The translations under genes were made by a program, and so were the position numbers. From Agathobacter rectalis ATCC 33656 (GTDB lineage Bacteria > Bacillota > Clostridia > Lachnospirales > Lachnospiraceae), in contig NC_012781.1 in NCBI RefSeq assembly GCF_000020605.1, positions 744,001 to 808,000 on the forward strand: DNA of 64,000 bases, read 5' to 3'. This document shows, piece after piece, positions 28,946 through 36,962 of this stretch (the first letter of the stretch is position 1; the number at the start of each line of letters is the position of its first letter). Below the pieces are notes generated by a model, which saw only the letters and a list, made by a program, of their open reading frames with translations, was not told where the DNA came from and ran no database searches.

Positions 28946-29407
28946 ATGAAAGGTTGTATAATAAAAAATGATGAGATTTCTATAAAAGATATTTGCAATA
29001 TTATTGGAGATGTGGACAACTATAATTGGCTTATTACAAATATTGAATGTTATCCAAGTGACGAAGAGATAGTAAAAATTTTGGATAATGAATACTGTTG
29101 GATTGAAGGAAGAAGCTTGTTAGATTTACTAGCTAAAGAGGAGTTCCAATGGATATGGGGGGTCTTCTCTGCTTTCCCTAAAGAAATAAGACTTGAAGAA
29201 GTATTAAAATATGATTATCCGTATGCTGATGGATATAAAGGATTTTGGGAAAATCCAATAGCATTGCAACATCCATTAGCAGTTTCAGAAATTGTGGTTT
29301 GGGATGGTTCATTAATATTAGTAATATCGAAAAAGAGTGAAGTTGTTAATGCTCTTATCGAAAACAATACATTTGCACAGGATTTAGAAAAATATAATAT
29401 GGAATAA
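28946..29407 (+). CDS. Probable immunity protein for the LXG toxin
   Basis: 153 residues, acidic, soluble, ATG 28946 after AAGGAGAAG and only 9 nt behind the toxin gene. Internal features are DNYNWLITNIECYPSDEE near 25-43, EFQWIWGVFSAFPKEI near 71-86 and a C-terminal strand pair. The NWYI...YYxIFxxxxAFP-type spacing recalls DUF2691-like proteins, some of which are treated as immunity proteins, but this resemblance is weak. Position immediately after a polymorphic toxin is the main evidence. Confidence 0.6.
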   Translation: MKGCIIKNDEISIKDICNIIGDVDNYNWLITNIECYPSDEEIVKILDNEYCWIEGRSLLDLLAKEEFQWIWGVFSAFPKEIRLEEVLKYDYPYADGYKGFWENPIALQHPLAVSEIVVWDGSLILVISKKSEVVNALIENNTFAQDLEKYNME

Positions 29408-29410
29408 TTT

Positions 29411-29625
29411 TAATTATGGTTATACTTTCAGACATCTAATAGCATCACTACAACCCATGCATATCTATTAATTAACCATCATGGTTGCCCAAAAGCAATT
29501 AAGTATCCATGGTGTTATAAATGACACTAAAACTTTGTTGAGTTAGGCATACGAATGAATATTGCAAAATGAATATGTTGATGTAACGCACTTTTAGCAA
29601 CAGAATGTTGCAAAAGGGTGCGTGT
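29411..29625 (+). repeat. Duplicated toxin-module flank, copy R1
   Basis: Begins TAATTATGGTTATACTTTC and ends with a hairpin (29587-29622: CGCAC-TTTTAGCAAC / GTTGC-AAAAGGGTGCG, then TGTTT). It aligns along its length with R2 at 32026-32240, with shared blocks TCTATTAATTAA, ATTGCAAAAT and GTAACGCAC/ATAACGCAC. No coding potential was seen. It follows the immunity gene and probably carries its terminator. Confidence 0.75.
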
Positions 29626-29640
29626 TTCTGTGAAAGTTTT

Positions 29641-29754
29641 ACTATAAACGATAAGGGCTTTTTTATAAATTCGGGAGTAGCTAATAATGGTATGAAAATA
29701 GATATGTTTTTAGATCAAAGTGGTAAAATTATTTCAGCATTTCCGGAGGAATAG
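29641..29754 (+). pseudogene. Orphan C-terminal tip of a second toxin
   Basis: An open frame with no start ends at TAG 29752-29754, with KGFFINSGVANNGMKIDMF and an ending SGKIISAFPEE. The closing strand pattern 'IxIxMFLDxxGxIxxAFP' is common at the ends of small ribonuclease-type toxin modules. It is joined directly to the end of repeat R1, so the body of the toxin is missing. The next gene starts three bases later. Confidence 0.5.
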
Positions 29755-29756
29755 AA

Positions 29757-30134
29757 ATGAAATACAGAATAGAAGAATATAAATTAAAAAATGGTATTGA
29801 GGATATAAGTATCATATTTGATGAGAAATATCAGTTGTTGACAACTTTTATGTCATGCGATGTATTGCCCTTTGAAAAATGGATTAAATCAGGTTTTGAT
29901 AGAGTACTGTCAGGGAAAAGTGAATATGAAGAAGTAAATGGAAATGTATGTTGTGCGGAAATAAGTCCTAAAACGACTAAAGTATATGATAATCTGGCAG
30001 AGGATGCTATGGGGAATTGGTGTGAAGTTGATACAAAAGAACTTCGTCAATTAATTGATGAGTGGTGTGATAAAGTTCAAAAATTTAAAATGAGCATCAC
30101 AACTAAGCCTCCCACCGGCAGGCTTAATTCGTAG
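29757..30134 (+). CDS. Probable immunity protein of the second toxin module
   Basis: 125 residues, ATG 29757 after CCGGAGGA. Acidic and soluble, with ISIIFDEKYQLLTTFMSCD near 18-36, VCCAEISPKTTKVYDNL near 64-80 and CEVDTKELRQLIDEWCDK near 88-105. This pattern recalls CdiI-like immunity proteins, but I cannot name the family firmly. The last ~14 residues (MSITTKPPTGRLNS) look foreign. The DNA there contains an AAGCCT...AGGCTT inverted repeat and leads straight into IS110 debris, so the natural C-terminus was probably replaced by an insertion. Confidence 0.55.
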   Translation: MKYRIEEYKLKNGIEDISIIFDEKYQLLTTFMSCDVLPFEKWIKSGFDRVLSGKSEYEEVNGNVCCAEISPKTTKVYDNLAEDAMGNWCEVDTKELRQLIDEWCDKVQKFKMSITTKPPTGRLNS

Positions 30135-30177
30135 TCTCACTACCATATATTAACAGAATTTCTTAGGTTCATAAGTC

Positions 30178-30568
30178 TTACCATCCCGAAATACGGCGTA
30201 GATTATGGTGGTAAACTGACCGAAGCGAATGTCCGATTTGTTTCCCTTCAGGAGAAACAATGGAAGCTTCGTGATGATTTTTACCAATATCAATTCCGAT
30301 AATGTACATAAGAAAACTCCTTTTGTGTAAATGGTATGTAACAGGTAGAATCCTCGCTTCAATGCGGGTTACAATCTGGTTAGATATACGAAGTACAGCA
30401 CATATGCGGCCAACATCCAGCTAATACGCAAAATCCTGCAAAGCAGAGGGAGCAGTCTCAATGAACGAAGTCACAAGTGCTTCAAGAGTGGTGACGCACA
30501 CCTCTATCTATTACAGGATAATTGTGAAATAGGAATAAAAGAAAAGCAATAGATAGAAAAAGACTGCT
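30178..30568 (-). mobile_element. IS110-family remnant: transposase start plus left-end non-coding region
   Basis: On the minus strand, ATG at 30309-30307 starts MYIIGIDIGKNHHEASI-VSPEGKQIG, the N-terminus of IS110-family DEDD transposases (Asp of GIDIG is the first acidic residue). Similarity fades after about 30 codons and a TAA follows at 30180-30178, so the gene is a remnant. The ~250 nt upstream (30310-30560) has no coding capacity. It corresponds to the left end, where IS110 elements encode their bridge RNA. A short inverted pair TCTATCTATT / AATAGATAG frames its outer part. Confidence 0.7.
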
Positions 30569-31000
30569 TTGATTCCTATGTGTTTAGCATACCAGAGTGG
30601 TAGTGAATCTGTAAGGTATTCACCAATCAATCCATGTAATGAAATCAGCCAAGAAGTAGCAGAATCTTTTAATGGTGCAACATTTACAAAAACAACATTG
30701 ACAGAGGATACAGTTATGTATAGAGTAAGTGGTGGTAATGCAGGAAAAGTTGGGTCATATGTATCAAGAACATCTCAAGGTGGAGGATTGCAATCACAGT
30801 TGGATTTGGCATTAAATCCTTCTTGGGGAAATACAACTGAAAATATTACAAAAGTTGTTGTTCCAAAAGAAACCACGATTTATGAAGGTGTCGCTGCACC
30901 ACAGAACATTTATGACAGTCTTGGAAATACAATAGGTGTATTACCGGGAGGTGGGAATCAAGTATATATTCCAAAAGTGGAAGCGGGGTGGTTTAAATGA
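30569..31000 (+). pseudogene. Orphan C-terminal toxin domain (third module)
   Basis: Frame open to TGA 30998-31000. The nominal TTG start at 30569 has no ribosome binding site, so this is best read as the C-terminal part of a larger toxin cut off by the IS110 insertion. The ~115-residue domain has DTVMYRVSGGNAGKVGSYVSRTS, LQSQLDLALNPSWGN, TIYEGVAAPQ and a GGGNQVYIPK ending, a pattern I have seen at the ends of Firmicute polymorphic toxins. The R...S-R-T...NQ arrangement could fit an ADP-ribosyltransferase-like fold, but that is a guess. Confidence 0.55.
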
Positions 31001-31290
31001 TAAAATGTGAATGTAGCGAACGAATAGGAAGTGTGATTAATTCGTACCAATTATATGAAGAAATTAAAATGTTTTTTGAAGAACAAGTTAAAGAAGGCAG
31101 GTTTTCAGAAGTACCGGTAGAAAAACCGTATTGTAATGGGTTTGAGTGGAAAGCTGACAAATGGTACAAGTGTATTTGCTGTGGATGTCTTTGGGAATTT
31201 AAATATCCTGATTTCCCAGCAAAAGGTTTTGTCCGTAAGTTTGCTGATGGAATATATCACCAGAAGGAGATAGGGAAACATGAATATTAA
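30997..31290 (+). CDS. Small Cys-containing protein paired with the third toxin domain
   Basis: 97 residues. ATG 30997 overlaps the toxin stop by four bases (ATGA), so the pair is translationally coupled. The core is KADKWYKCICCGCLWEFKYPD followed by GFVRKFADG. The C-x-C-C-x-C cluster suggests a metal-binding or structural site. Its coupling to the toxin C-terminus makes an immunity role the simplest reading. I do not recognise a named family. The next gene starts inside its last codons. Confidence 0.55.
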   Translation: MIKCECSERIGSVINSYQLYEEIKMFFEEQVKEGRFSEVPVEKPYCNGFEWKADKWYKCICCGCLWEFKYPDFPAKGFVRKFADGIYHQKEIGKHEY

Positions 31291-32023
31291 TGAACCAATT
31301 AGTAATCCTAAATTAGTCAGTGCAATTGAAGGATTAAGTAACAATAATGCAACACAACAGAAGTTTTTTGAAGAATTAGCACAAGCTAAATTATTGTGTC
31401 CTGCAGATATTCAATTACAGAATAGTACCAGAGATGGTAAAGAAATAGTTGTGGGAGAAGGGTCTTCAATATCTGTAAAGCATATCGAAGACACAGAAGG
31501 TAATAAGTTTTTAATGGCATTTACTGACTGGAAAGAATTATATAAATGGAATTCATCCAAAGAACAGCAAACGGTTATTTTTGGTTATAAGGATTTTCAG
31601 AGCATCATGAAGGAAGCGAGAGATGTATATTCAGGAATTGTAATAAATCCTTTTGGTGCAAATATTGTGATTACGCTTCCAATGCTTGATGGTTTGGAAA
31701 ATGATTGCATAATTAAAAAAGAAGAACAGGTGCTTATAGGTATTCCAGCTGAATATCCAACTGAATTGATTAATAATCTATGTATATATTTTGATAAGGA
31801 AAAAAGCGTTGATAAGGCATTCTTATTATGGATGGTAAGAGGCGAAGAGGGAAGCTATTTACTAATATTGGATTCAAAAGAAGATCCTAATATTCTATAT
31901 CCAAGAATTGGAAATTTCTGCAGTAGATTTCTAAAAGATAAGATGTTAGATATAGTTTCAGCGAATTCTGATTTTGGAAAGAATGTAATTAAAGAACACA
32001 AATCATTTTATGAAAGAGATTAA
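31280..32023 (+). CDS. SseB-family protein in the toxin-immunity cluster
   Basis: 247 residues, ATG 31280 after AAGGAGATAGGG, overlapping the previous gene by 11 bases. The N-terminal ~125 residues show the SseB N-domain pattern: QKFFEELAQAKLLCPADI, then EGNKFLMAFTDWKELYKW and IVINPFGANIVI. The C-terminal half (LLWMVRGEEGSYLLILD) matches the SseB C-domain. SseB proteins were named for serine sensitivity in E. coli. In Firmicute toxin loci they recur as probable immunity or accessory genes. The start of repeat R2 lies just after its stop. Confidence 0.7.
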   Translation: MNINEPISNPKLVSAIEGLSNNNATQQKFFEELAQAKLLCPADIQLQNSTRDGKEIVVGEGSSISVKHIEDTEGNKFLMAFTDWKELYKWNSSKEQQTVIFGYKDFQSIMKEARDVYSGIVINPFGANIVITLPMLDGLENDCIIKKEEQVLIGIPAEYPTELINNLCIYFDKEKSVDKAFLLWMVRGEEGSYLLILDSKEDPNILYPRIGNFCSRFLKDKMLDIVSANSDFGKNVIKEHKSFYERD

Positions 32024-32025
32024 TT

Positions 32026-32240
32026 CAATTATGGTTATACTTTCGGACTCCAAACAGCCTACAACTCCTGCACGTCTATTAATTAATCATCATGGCGGTT
32101 TCGAAGTAATTAAGAATTCATGATGTTAATTAATAGACACTAGCGAAATTTTGCCAAGTTGTGTATACGAACGAAGATTGCAAAATAAATATGCTGACAT
32201 AACGCACTCCAAGCACATAATGTTGCTAAGGGTGCGTTTA
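32026..32240 (+). repeat. Duplicated toxin-module flank, copy R2
   Basis: Aligns with R1 (29411-29625) from AATTATGGTTATACTTTC to the GGGTGCG hairpin (32203-32236). Like R1, it follows the last gene of an immunity module. A second hairpin (outer ATCCG/CGGAT, inner CACGA/TCGTG, then ATTTTTG) lies at about 32267-32306. No gene is seen in 32024-32308. Confidence 0.75.
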
Positions 32241-32308
32241 TTGTACCTGTTAAGTGGAATTATATATCATCCGTCACGAAAATCGTGTCGTTTGTCGGAT
32301 TTTTGTGA

Positions 32309-32805
32309 GTAAGAGACAAAAATGAGTATAATAATCCTTATGAATACAGATCAGGGACTGTTATGCTTGGAAAAGAAGGTGTATCAACTCTGGCAGGATA
32401 TGGAGCATCTAACCTGGTATATGATAAAACAAACAACCAAACACTTGGAATGATAGCCGGAATACTGGCATCGACGGGATCAGCAAAAGGACTGAATATG
32501 GCAGATGCAAAATTGGGCTGGTCAAACAAAGGTGTGAAAGGTAATGTTGTTGAGAGTGTAACAGGGAATATAGAGACCAGAGTGGTAGTAAGGCTGATGT
32601 ATTAGCTCAGAATAGGGCAAATGGAAATGTTGTAATAAATGAATATAAATCATCATTGACAGCACCGCTAACAAGTAATCAAAAAATTGCATTTCCTGAG
32701 ATTTTTGAAAGTGGAGCAACTGTTGTTGGAAAAGGAAAAGGTATATTCTCTGGAGGATACCAGATTCCGCCAGGTACAAAAGTAACAATAATTCGACCAG
32801 AGTAG
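32309..32805 (+). pseudogene. Truncated, frameshifted LXG-type toxin with restriction-endonuclease-like tip
   Basis: The frame open from 32309 encodes a pre-toxin segment (VMLGKEGVSTLAGYGASNL, MIAGILASTGSAKGLN) clearly related to residues ~370-420 of the complete toxin upstream (AKEGISMGAGAGAQ, MVAGMVASGVTAKGLN). That frame stops at about 32605. A second frame overlapping from about 32572 continues with KADVLAQNRANGNVVINEYKSS and ends IPPGTKVTIIRPE at TAG 32803-32805. The D...E-Y-K spacing fits a PD-(D/E)XK nuclease tip. N-terminus and much of the toxin domain are deleted. Confidence 0.65.
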
Positions 32806-32813
32806 GAGGTATT

Positions 32814-33158
32814 ATGTCGATAGTTGATAATAAAACAGTAGATGGCATAGCGTTAACGGATGATAATAATGGAATAATTTTACTGATAGCTGACCATATG
32901 GACTGGAGAGATGAATATCAGCATTTAGTAATGTTGCAAGAAAAGATTAATGTATATATCACCTTTCTTGAACAGAAGCAGTATGAAGATATCTACAAAG
33001 GAGAAAATATAACATATGGAATTATAGAAATTCATTTCTTATATAATTTAACCGCTAATGCAGAAAAGTTTTTACAGTCAGTTCAAAATCAAGTTGCTGA
33101 ACTTGGTGTAAAGATACAATATTGTGTTTCGCAGGAGGGAGCAGATGAAGCTAGATAA
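32814..33158 (+). CDS. DUF6572-like immunity protein
   Basis: 114 residues, ATG 32814 after AGGAGG, nine bases behind the broken toxin. The core NGIILLIADHMDWRDEYQHLVMLQEKINVYITFLE near 19-53 matches the DUF6572 pattern (acidic start, 'W..Y..HL..LQEKIN.Y..FLE'). A C-terminal half with NLTANAEKFLQSVQNQV also fits. Members often follow nuclease toxins and are assumed to neutralise them. It has outlived its toxin here. Its last codons overlap the ribosome binding site and start of the next gene. Confidence 0.65.
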   Translation: MSIVDNKTVDGIALTDDNNGIILLIADHMDWRDEYQHLVMLQEKINVYITFLEQKQYEDIYKGENITYGIIEIHFLYNLTANAEKFLQSVQNQVAELGVKIQYCVSQEGADEAR

Positions 33159-33718
33159 AAACCAACAAAAGCAATTAATTAATGCAATATATATCTTCAG
33201 ATAGAAGAGGATATAAAACAAAAACAAATATCATTTATAGTGTAAAGGATAATGCATTTATTCATTGTGATTTTCTTGTTGTAAATTCGCAGAAATTAGT
33301 TTATAGAATCTATATTAAAAATTATAATTATGATGACATTTTTTGGAAGGTTATGCAAATGCCAACTAATAGCAAAAAGAGTAATTCATTAAGGGCAAGT
33401 GGTGCTTTTAAGGCTCCTTCGATTTTATTAAAAAAGGGGGAAGTAGACCTTACAGATAAATATGATGAGCAAGCGGAATACCTTTTGGGATTAGTAGATG
33501 AGTGTAGTCATAATTTTATGGAAAAGTATGATATTGATGAGTATATTATTGATTATGAAGATGGTATGGATGAGGAAGTACTAAAGTGTTTAGCCTACAT
33601 TAATATGAATAACATTGAGGAGGCTAAAAAAATAGCACAAGAATCAATCAATAATGGTAATAGAGGGAATTATGAGAATGGAGGGAAAGCTTTTTTTGAT
33701 TGGATATTGATGCTTTAA
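33144..33718 (+). pseudogene. DUF4304-like protein with an N-terminal frameshift
   Basis: ATG 33144 follows GCAGGAGGGAGC and encodes MKLDKNQQKQLINAIYIF before stopping. One base out of frame, from ATG 33182, 178 codons continue with RRGYKTKTNIIYSVKDNAF, YRIYIKNYNYDDIFWKV and a helical C-terminus. The two frames join within GCAATATATATC, a short AT run, which restores a DUF4304-like protein (family start KLDKNxQKxLINxIY). The downstream ATG has no ribosome binding site. The family is common among immunity-type genes. The frameshift may be a pseudogene mark, a phase-variable tract or a sequencing error. Confidence 0.5.
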
Positions 33719-33731
33719 TAAGTATATCTAA

Positions 33732-34205
33732 TTACATCTCTACGTAAGGATATCCGAAAAAACTGAATATTGTTTCGTTAAAGATTTAGAACGCATTGTT
33801 TTCATAGCACTTGTTGCTACATTAAAAGGTAAAAAAATCCTTGTTAAAGGCAACCATGATGATGTGTCTGATTACAGATATAAGCAGCTTTTTTATGATA
33901 TATGCGATTACAGAGAGATACATGACTCATACGGTGGTAAGAATTATGACCTTGTGCTGTGTCACTATCCTATATTTTCATGGAAAGGCATGAATAAAGG
34001 TACGATCCTGTTATACGGTCACACCCACAACAGTGCAGAGGATGTATATTTTCAAAAGTGTCTGACTGGTATGGAAGCGAATAATTGCAGGCATGTAGGT
34101 GATAAGCCAATACAGGCATACAATGTAGGCTGCATGAAGCCATGGATTGACTATGAGCCAAGAAGTTTGAAAGAAATTATCGAAAAGTATCATAATATAA
34201 AATGA
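33732..34205 (+). pseudogene. 5'-truncated calcineurin-like metallophosphoesterase
   Basis: Open from 33732 to TGA 34203-34205 with no proper start. It contains LVKGNHDD (metal-binding GNHD), LVLCHYPIFSW and the GHTHN motif, so the C-terminal two thirds of a calcineurin-fold phosphoesterase. The expected N-terminal D-x-H segment is missing and the sequence before residue ~20 is unrelated, so the gene is broken. Its 3' end is duplicated at 25.19-25.25 kb. It lies upstream of an intact relative. Confidence 0.7.
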
Positions 34206-34308
34206 TAGTTTACGGATATATTAAAATACACTACTCTTCCATCATTGTTTTATATGGAAGACCAAAGCCTAAATATGGCATTATAATTAGTAAAATGGAG
34301 ATAATGTG

Positions 34309-35109
34309 ATGAATGAACAATGGTTTTTATTGGGTGATATACATGGCAGTGCACAGCCGGTTCACTATTTTTATCAAAAAAATAAGGAAAGATTGAGTTT
34401 GGATTCATCAGAAAACTTTATGATTCTGCTTGGTGATGTTGGTGCAAATTTTGCTCTCACTGGTCAGAGAGATCATAAATTCAAATCAGAGCTTTCAAAA
34501 TTGCCATTTACTTTTATATGTCTAAGAGGAAATCATGAAGCCAGAGTAAAAACGGTTATGGACAAAAATCCTGATGGATGGGAAACAATATCAAAATATG
34601 ATGGTTCCATATTTGTTGAGAAAGAATTCCCTTACATTGAGTATTTAGCAGACGGACCGGCAGTATATAATTTTAAGTCTTATAAAACTTTATCTCTGCC
34701 CGGTGCTTACAGCGTGGACAAGTACTATCGTCAAGCCAGACATTTGACGTGGTATAAGGATGAGCAATTAAACGAAAAAGAAATGGAGCTCGGAAGAAAA
34801 TTGTGCAGAAATGAGGCACCGTTTGATTTAGTACTTTCGCATACATGCCCATATCTATATGAACCAACCGATTTGTTTCTTGCAGGACTTGATCAGAGCA
34901 CGGTTGATTCAACCATGGAAAGATATCTCGGCGAGATAGAATTTAATTTGGATTATAAGAGATGGGCCTTTGGACATTTTCATGCCGACCGGCTGTATCC
35001 ATGGGCTGATGGCAGACAGATGCTGATGTTATTCAACGAAAATGTTGTAAATCTGGATAAATTTATGAATATGACCGAAAAACAGTCGTTTAAAGATATT
35101 ATTGCATAA
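34309..35109 (+). CDS. Calcineurin-like metallophosphoesterase
   Basis: 266 residues with the full set of metal motifs: LGDIHGS at about 7-13 (D-x-H), LLGDVGANF near 40 (GD), CLRGNHEAR near 69 (GNHE), LSHTCPYLY near 178 and FGHFHADR near 218 (GHxH). The substrate could be a nucleotide, phosphoprotein or RNA. Such stand-alone genes are frequent in phage and defence-rich regions. ATG 34309 follows GGAG by eight bases and is preferred to GTG 34306. The last 8 bases overlap the next frame, suggesting a former operon with the PIN-type gene. Confidence 0.85.
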   Translation: MNEQWFLLGDIHGSAQPVHYFYQKNKERLSLDSSENFMILLGDVGANFALTGQRDHKFKSELSKLPFTFICLRGNHEARVKTVMDKNPDGWETISKYDGSIFVEKEFPYIEYLADGPAVYNFKSYKTLSLPGAYSVDKYYRQARHLTWYKDEQLNEKEMELGRKLCRNEAPFDLVLSHTCPYLYEPTDLFLAGLDQSTVDSTMERYLGEIEFNLDYKRWAFGHFHADRLYPWADGRQMLMLFNENVVNLDKFMNMTEKQSFKDIIA

Positions 35110-35518
35110 AAGAGCAAATGTGGCACAAAAGCCTAAACCGCATCAATTCTTTGCAGGAGCTTTATTCGTAAACACCATCCTTCTTCCAGCATTGTTTTAT
35201 ATGGAAGCTCCAAAATTTGCTATTGTCACATTTCACTCTTTGCCTAATCTGTGGTATATTCTTAGAAAGGTACCGGTAGAAACAAGAAGATTATGGTTGG
35301 AAAATGTTTGCAAGGTTTTAAAAGTAGCATGTGCATCACAGGAAGCGGTCATGACTGCTATTAAAATGGATAACTTTAAAGATTTTGAGGACTGCTTGCA
35401 GGACAGATGTGCCGAGGAAGTTTCAGCAAATTATATAATTACTCGAAATATAGCAGATTTTGAAGCTTCTGTGGTATCAGCTATAGAACCTGATGAGTGG
35501 CTGAAAAAAATTAACTAA
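35102..35518 (+). pseudogene. PIN-domain protein lacking the first catalytic Asp
   Basis: 138 residues. The C-terminal half is a good VapC/PIN pattern: DFKDFEDCLQDRCAEEVSANYIITRN and DFEASVVSAIEPDEWL, with the acidic residues of the active site. The N-terminal end should start with the 'xVDTNVxLD' strand but reads FVNTILLPALF, losing two acidic residues. The following ~25 residues usually present are absent. The first 15 residues look unrelated. I take it as an inactivated PIN toxin, with an atypical PIN protein as the alternative. No antitoxin gene is adjacent. Confidence 0.55.
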
Positions 35519-35560
35519 AAGAGATTATTGACATGGTTTAAGATATCAAATAAATAACAT

Positions 35561-35602
35561 AATTGAGGCACGGAATTAATACTCCGTGCCTCAATTGTTT
35601 TA
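35561..35602. terminator. Bidirectional terminator between convergent genes
   Basis: A 14-bp perfect stem (AATTGAGGCACGGA / TCCGTGCCTCAATT) around an 8-nt loop, with T-rich sequence on the right and A-rich sequence on the left. It separates the rightward PIN-type gene from the leftward NYN-type gene. Confidence 0.88.
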
Positions 35603-35636
35603 TCCGGATTACCTTTCTGTTGTAAAATAAAGGGCG

Positions 35637-36827
35637 TTATTTCAGTGCAGATATAATTTTGAAATATGGCTTGAAAAGGCTGTAATATTTCAGACCATCT
35701 GTTTCACCGTAGCTCTTTGTGATGGCAGATCTTATGCCATTGAGATTCTTTGTTTTATTCTTGTTTTTTTCAAGAAAATCAACAAAATTTCCGGGATCAT
35801 TAATATCACTGTGTGCGAAAATTATACCTGTAAAACGCTCTACCTTCTTTTTACGCGTGAGCTTTTCAGGCGTAAAAGAGTAGGATTTGTCTTTTATGGT
35901 TTTATAAATTGTCTGACCCTGTTTCATACCATAAACATGAACCAGCGTCTCATGAAGCTTGAGCAGATTGTCTTTTCCCATGCAGTTTAGGAAAGAATCT
36001 ACCTCAAAATGGTCGAAGTCTTCGGATACTGCCGAGACTTCAGAAATATCTGATATATCAATGCTGTCCGTTGAGAATTTAGCCTCATCTGCTTCGTTTT
36101 TATTTGAGCTGTTACCAGAACCGTTATGAGGTGTCTGTTCGTCAGTGAATGGTAAGTCGTCATTAGCCATAAGCTTATCACTTGACGGTAAGTCATCGTT
36201 AGTTGCAAGCTCATCACCTAACGGTTCACTGTCTGTATAGCTGCTATGATTGCCATCGATAAGTTCATTCAGATTGTAAGACTTTGCGGTGATAGCATCG
36301 GTATCAGTATCGGTATTGATATTGGTATTGGTATTGGTATTGGCGTTATCTTCCCTGGATGGAATATCTGCTACTACCTGATACTTGATGTTTTTTCTTC
36401 GCTGGACAGCCTGTTTGCAGAAATTTACATTGAATCTGCGTACAGCGAATCCCTTATCTTTCCAGAACCTTACAGCAGGGTCATAGCCTGTGTCATTGCT
36501 CATTATGATGTACTCATCAGCACATGACTCGGCTGATGCAGCATCACATTTGTTTTCACTGAATGAATCAGCGCATCCCATCAGATATCCCATATATGAT
36601 ACGAGCTGAAAATCAAGGGCATTCGTGCCCTCATAGGATTTCTCAAATCGGATATTTATTTTGTTATTTTCCATAAGCCTGATGACTGACATGTATGACA
36701 TGTGAGGTGATTTTTTTGTGTAAAAAACTACGATTTCGTCGTCCTCATCTGCCATATCAAACAGCATCAGCCAGTTGTCGTTGACATTTTCGCTGTCTAC
36801 TAAAAAGTGTCTGATAATAATCACCAT
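35637..36827 (-). CDS. NYN/PIN-like nuclease-domain protein with acidic low-complexity linker
   Basis: 396 residues from the Met at 36827; a longer TTG start at 36872 is possible, and neither has a strong ribosome binding site. Residues 5-135 form a PIN/NYN-like core. D11 lies in HFLVDSENVN, D72 in ALDFQLVSYMGYL, and D112 and D116 in IIMSNDTGYDPA, the classic acidic positions of RNA-cleaving NYN domains. Residues ~150-290 are an acidic, Asn/Thr/Asp/Ser-rich linker with a hexanucleotide-encoded NTNTNT...DTDTD tract. Residues ~300-395 are a basic helical module. Divergent from another NYN-type gene. Confidence 0.65.
   Translation of the reverse strand: MVIIIRHFLVDSENVNDNWLMLFDMADEDDEIVVFYTKKSPHMSYMSVIRLMENNKINIRFEKSYEGTNALDFQLVSYMGYLMGCADSFSENKCDAASAESCADEYIIMSNDTGYDPAVRFWKDKGFAVRRFNVNFCKQAVQRRKNIKYQVVADIPSREDNANTNTNTNINTDTDTDAITAKSYNLNELIDGNHSSYTDSEPLGDELATNDDLPSSDKLMANDDLPFTDEQTPHNGSGNSSNKNEADEAKFSTDSIDISDISEVSAVSEDFDHFEVDSFLNCMGKDNLLKLHETLVHVYGMKQGQTIYKTIKDKSYSFTPEKLTRKKKVERFTGIIFAHSDINDPGNFVDFLEKNKNKTKNLNGIRSAITKSYGETDGLKYYSLFKPYFKIISALK
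36296..36347 (-). repeat. Hexanucleotide tandem repeat inside the NYN-type gene
   Basis: About eight degenerate units of GGTATY/TATTGG encode the (N/D-T) run of the linker. Unit gain or loss keeps the frame, so linker length could vary between strains. Confidence 0.7.
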
Positions 36828-36962
36828 TAATCCGGACAAAGGTATTGTAGCATGTGTAGGAGAAAATGGCAAATAATATAGATTTAAGTAAATGTTAACA
36901 ATACAAAGAGTGCAACATATGATATAATTTTAATATATCTTGAAAATGAAGGGGGAATAGAG

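Noticed and set aside
28946..29407. Firm naming of the immunity family as DUF2691
   Set aside because: The resemblance is limited to a few spaced aromatic residues; without a profile search the name would be a guess.
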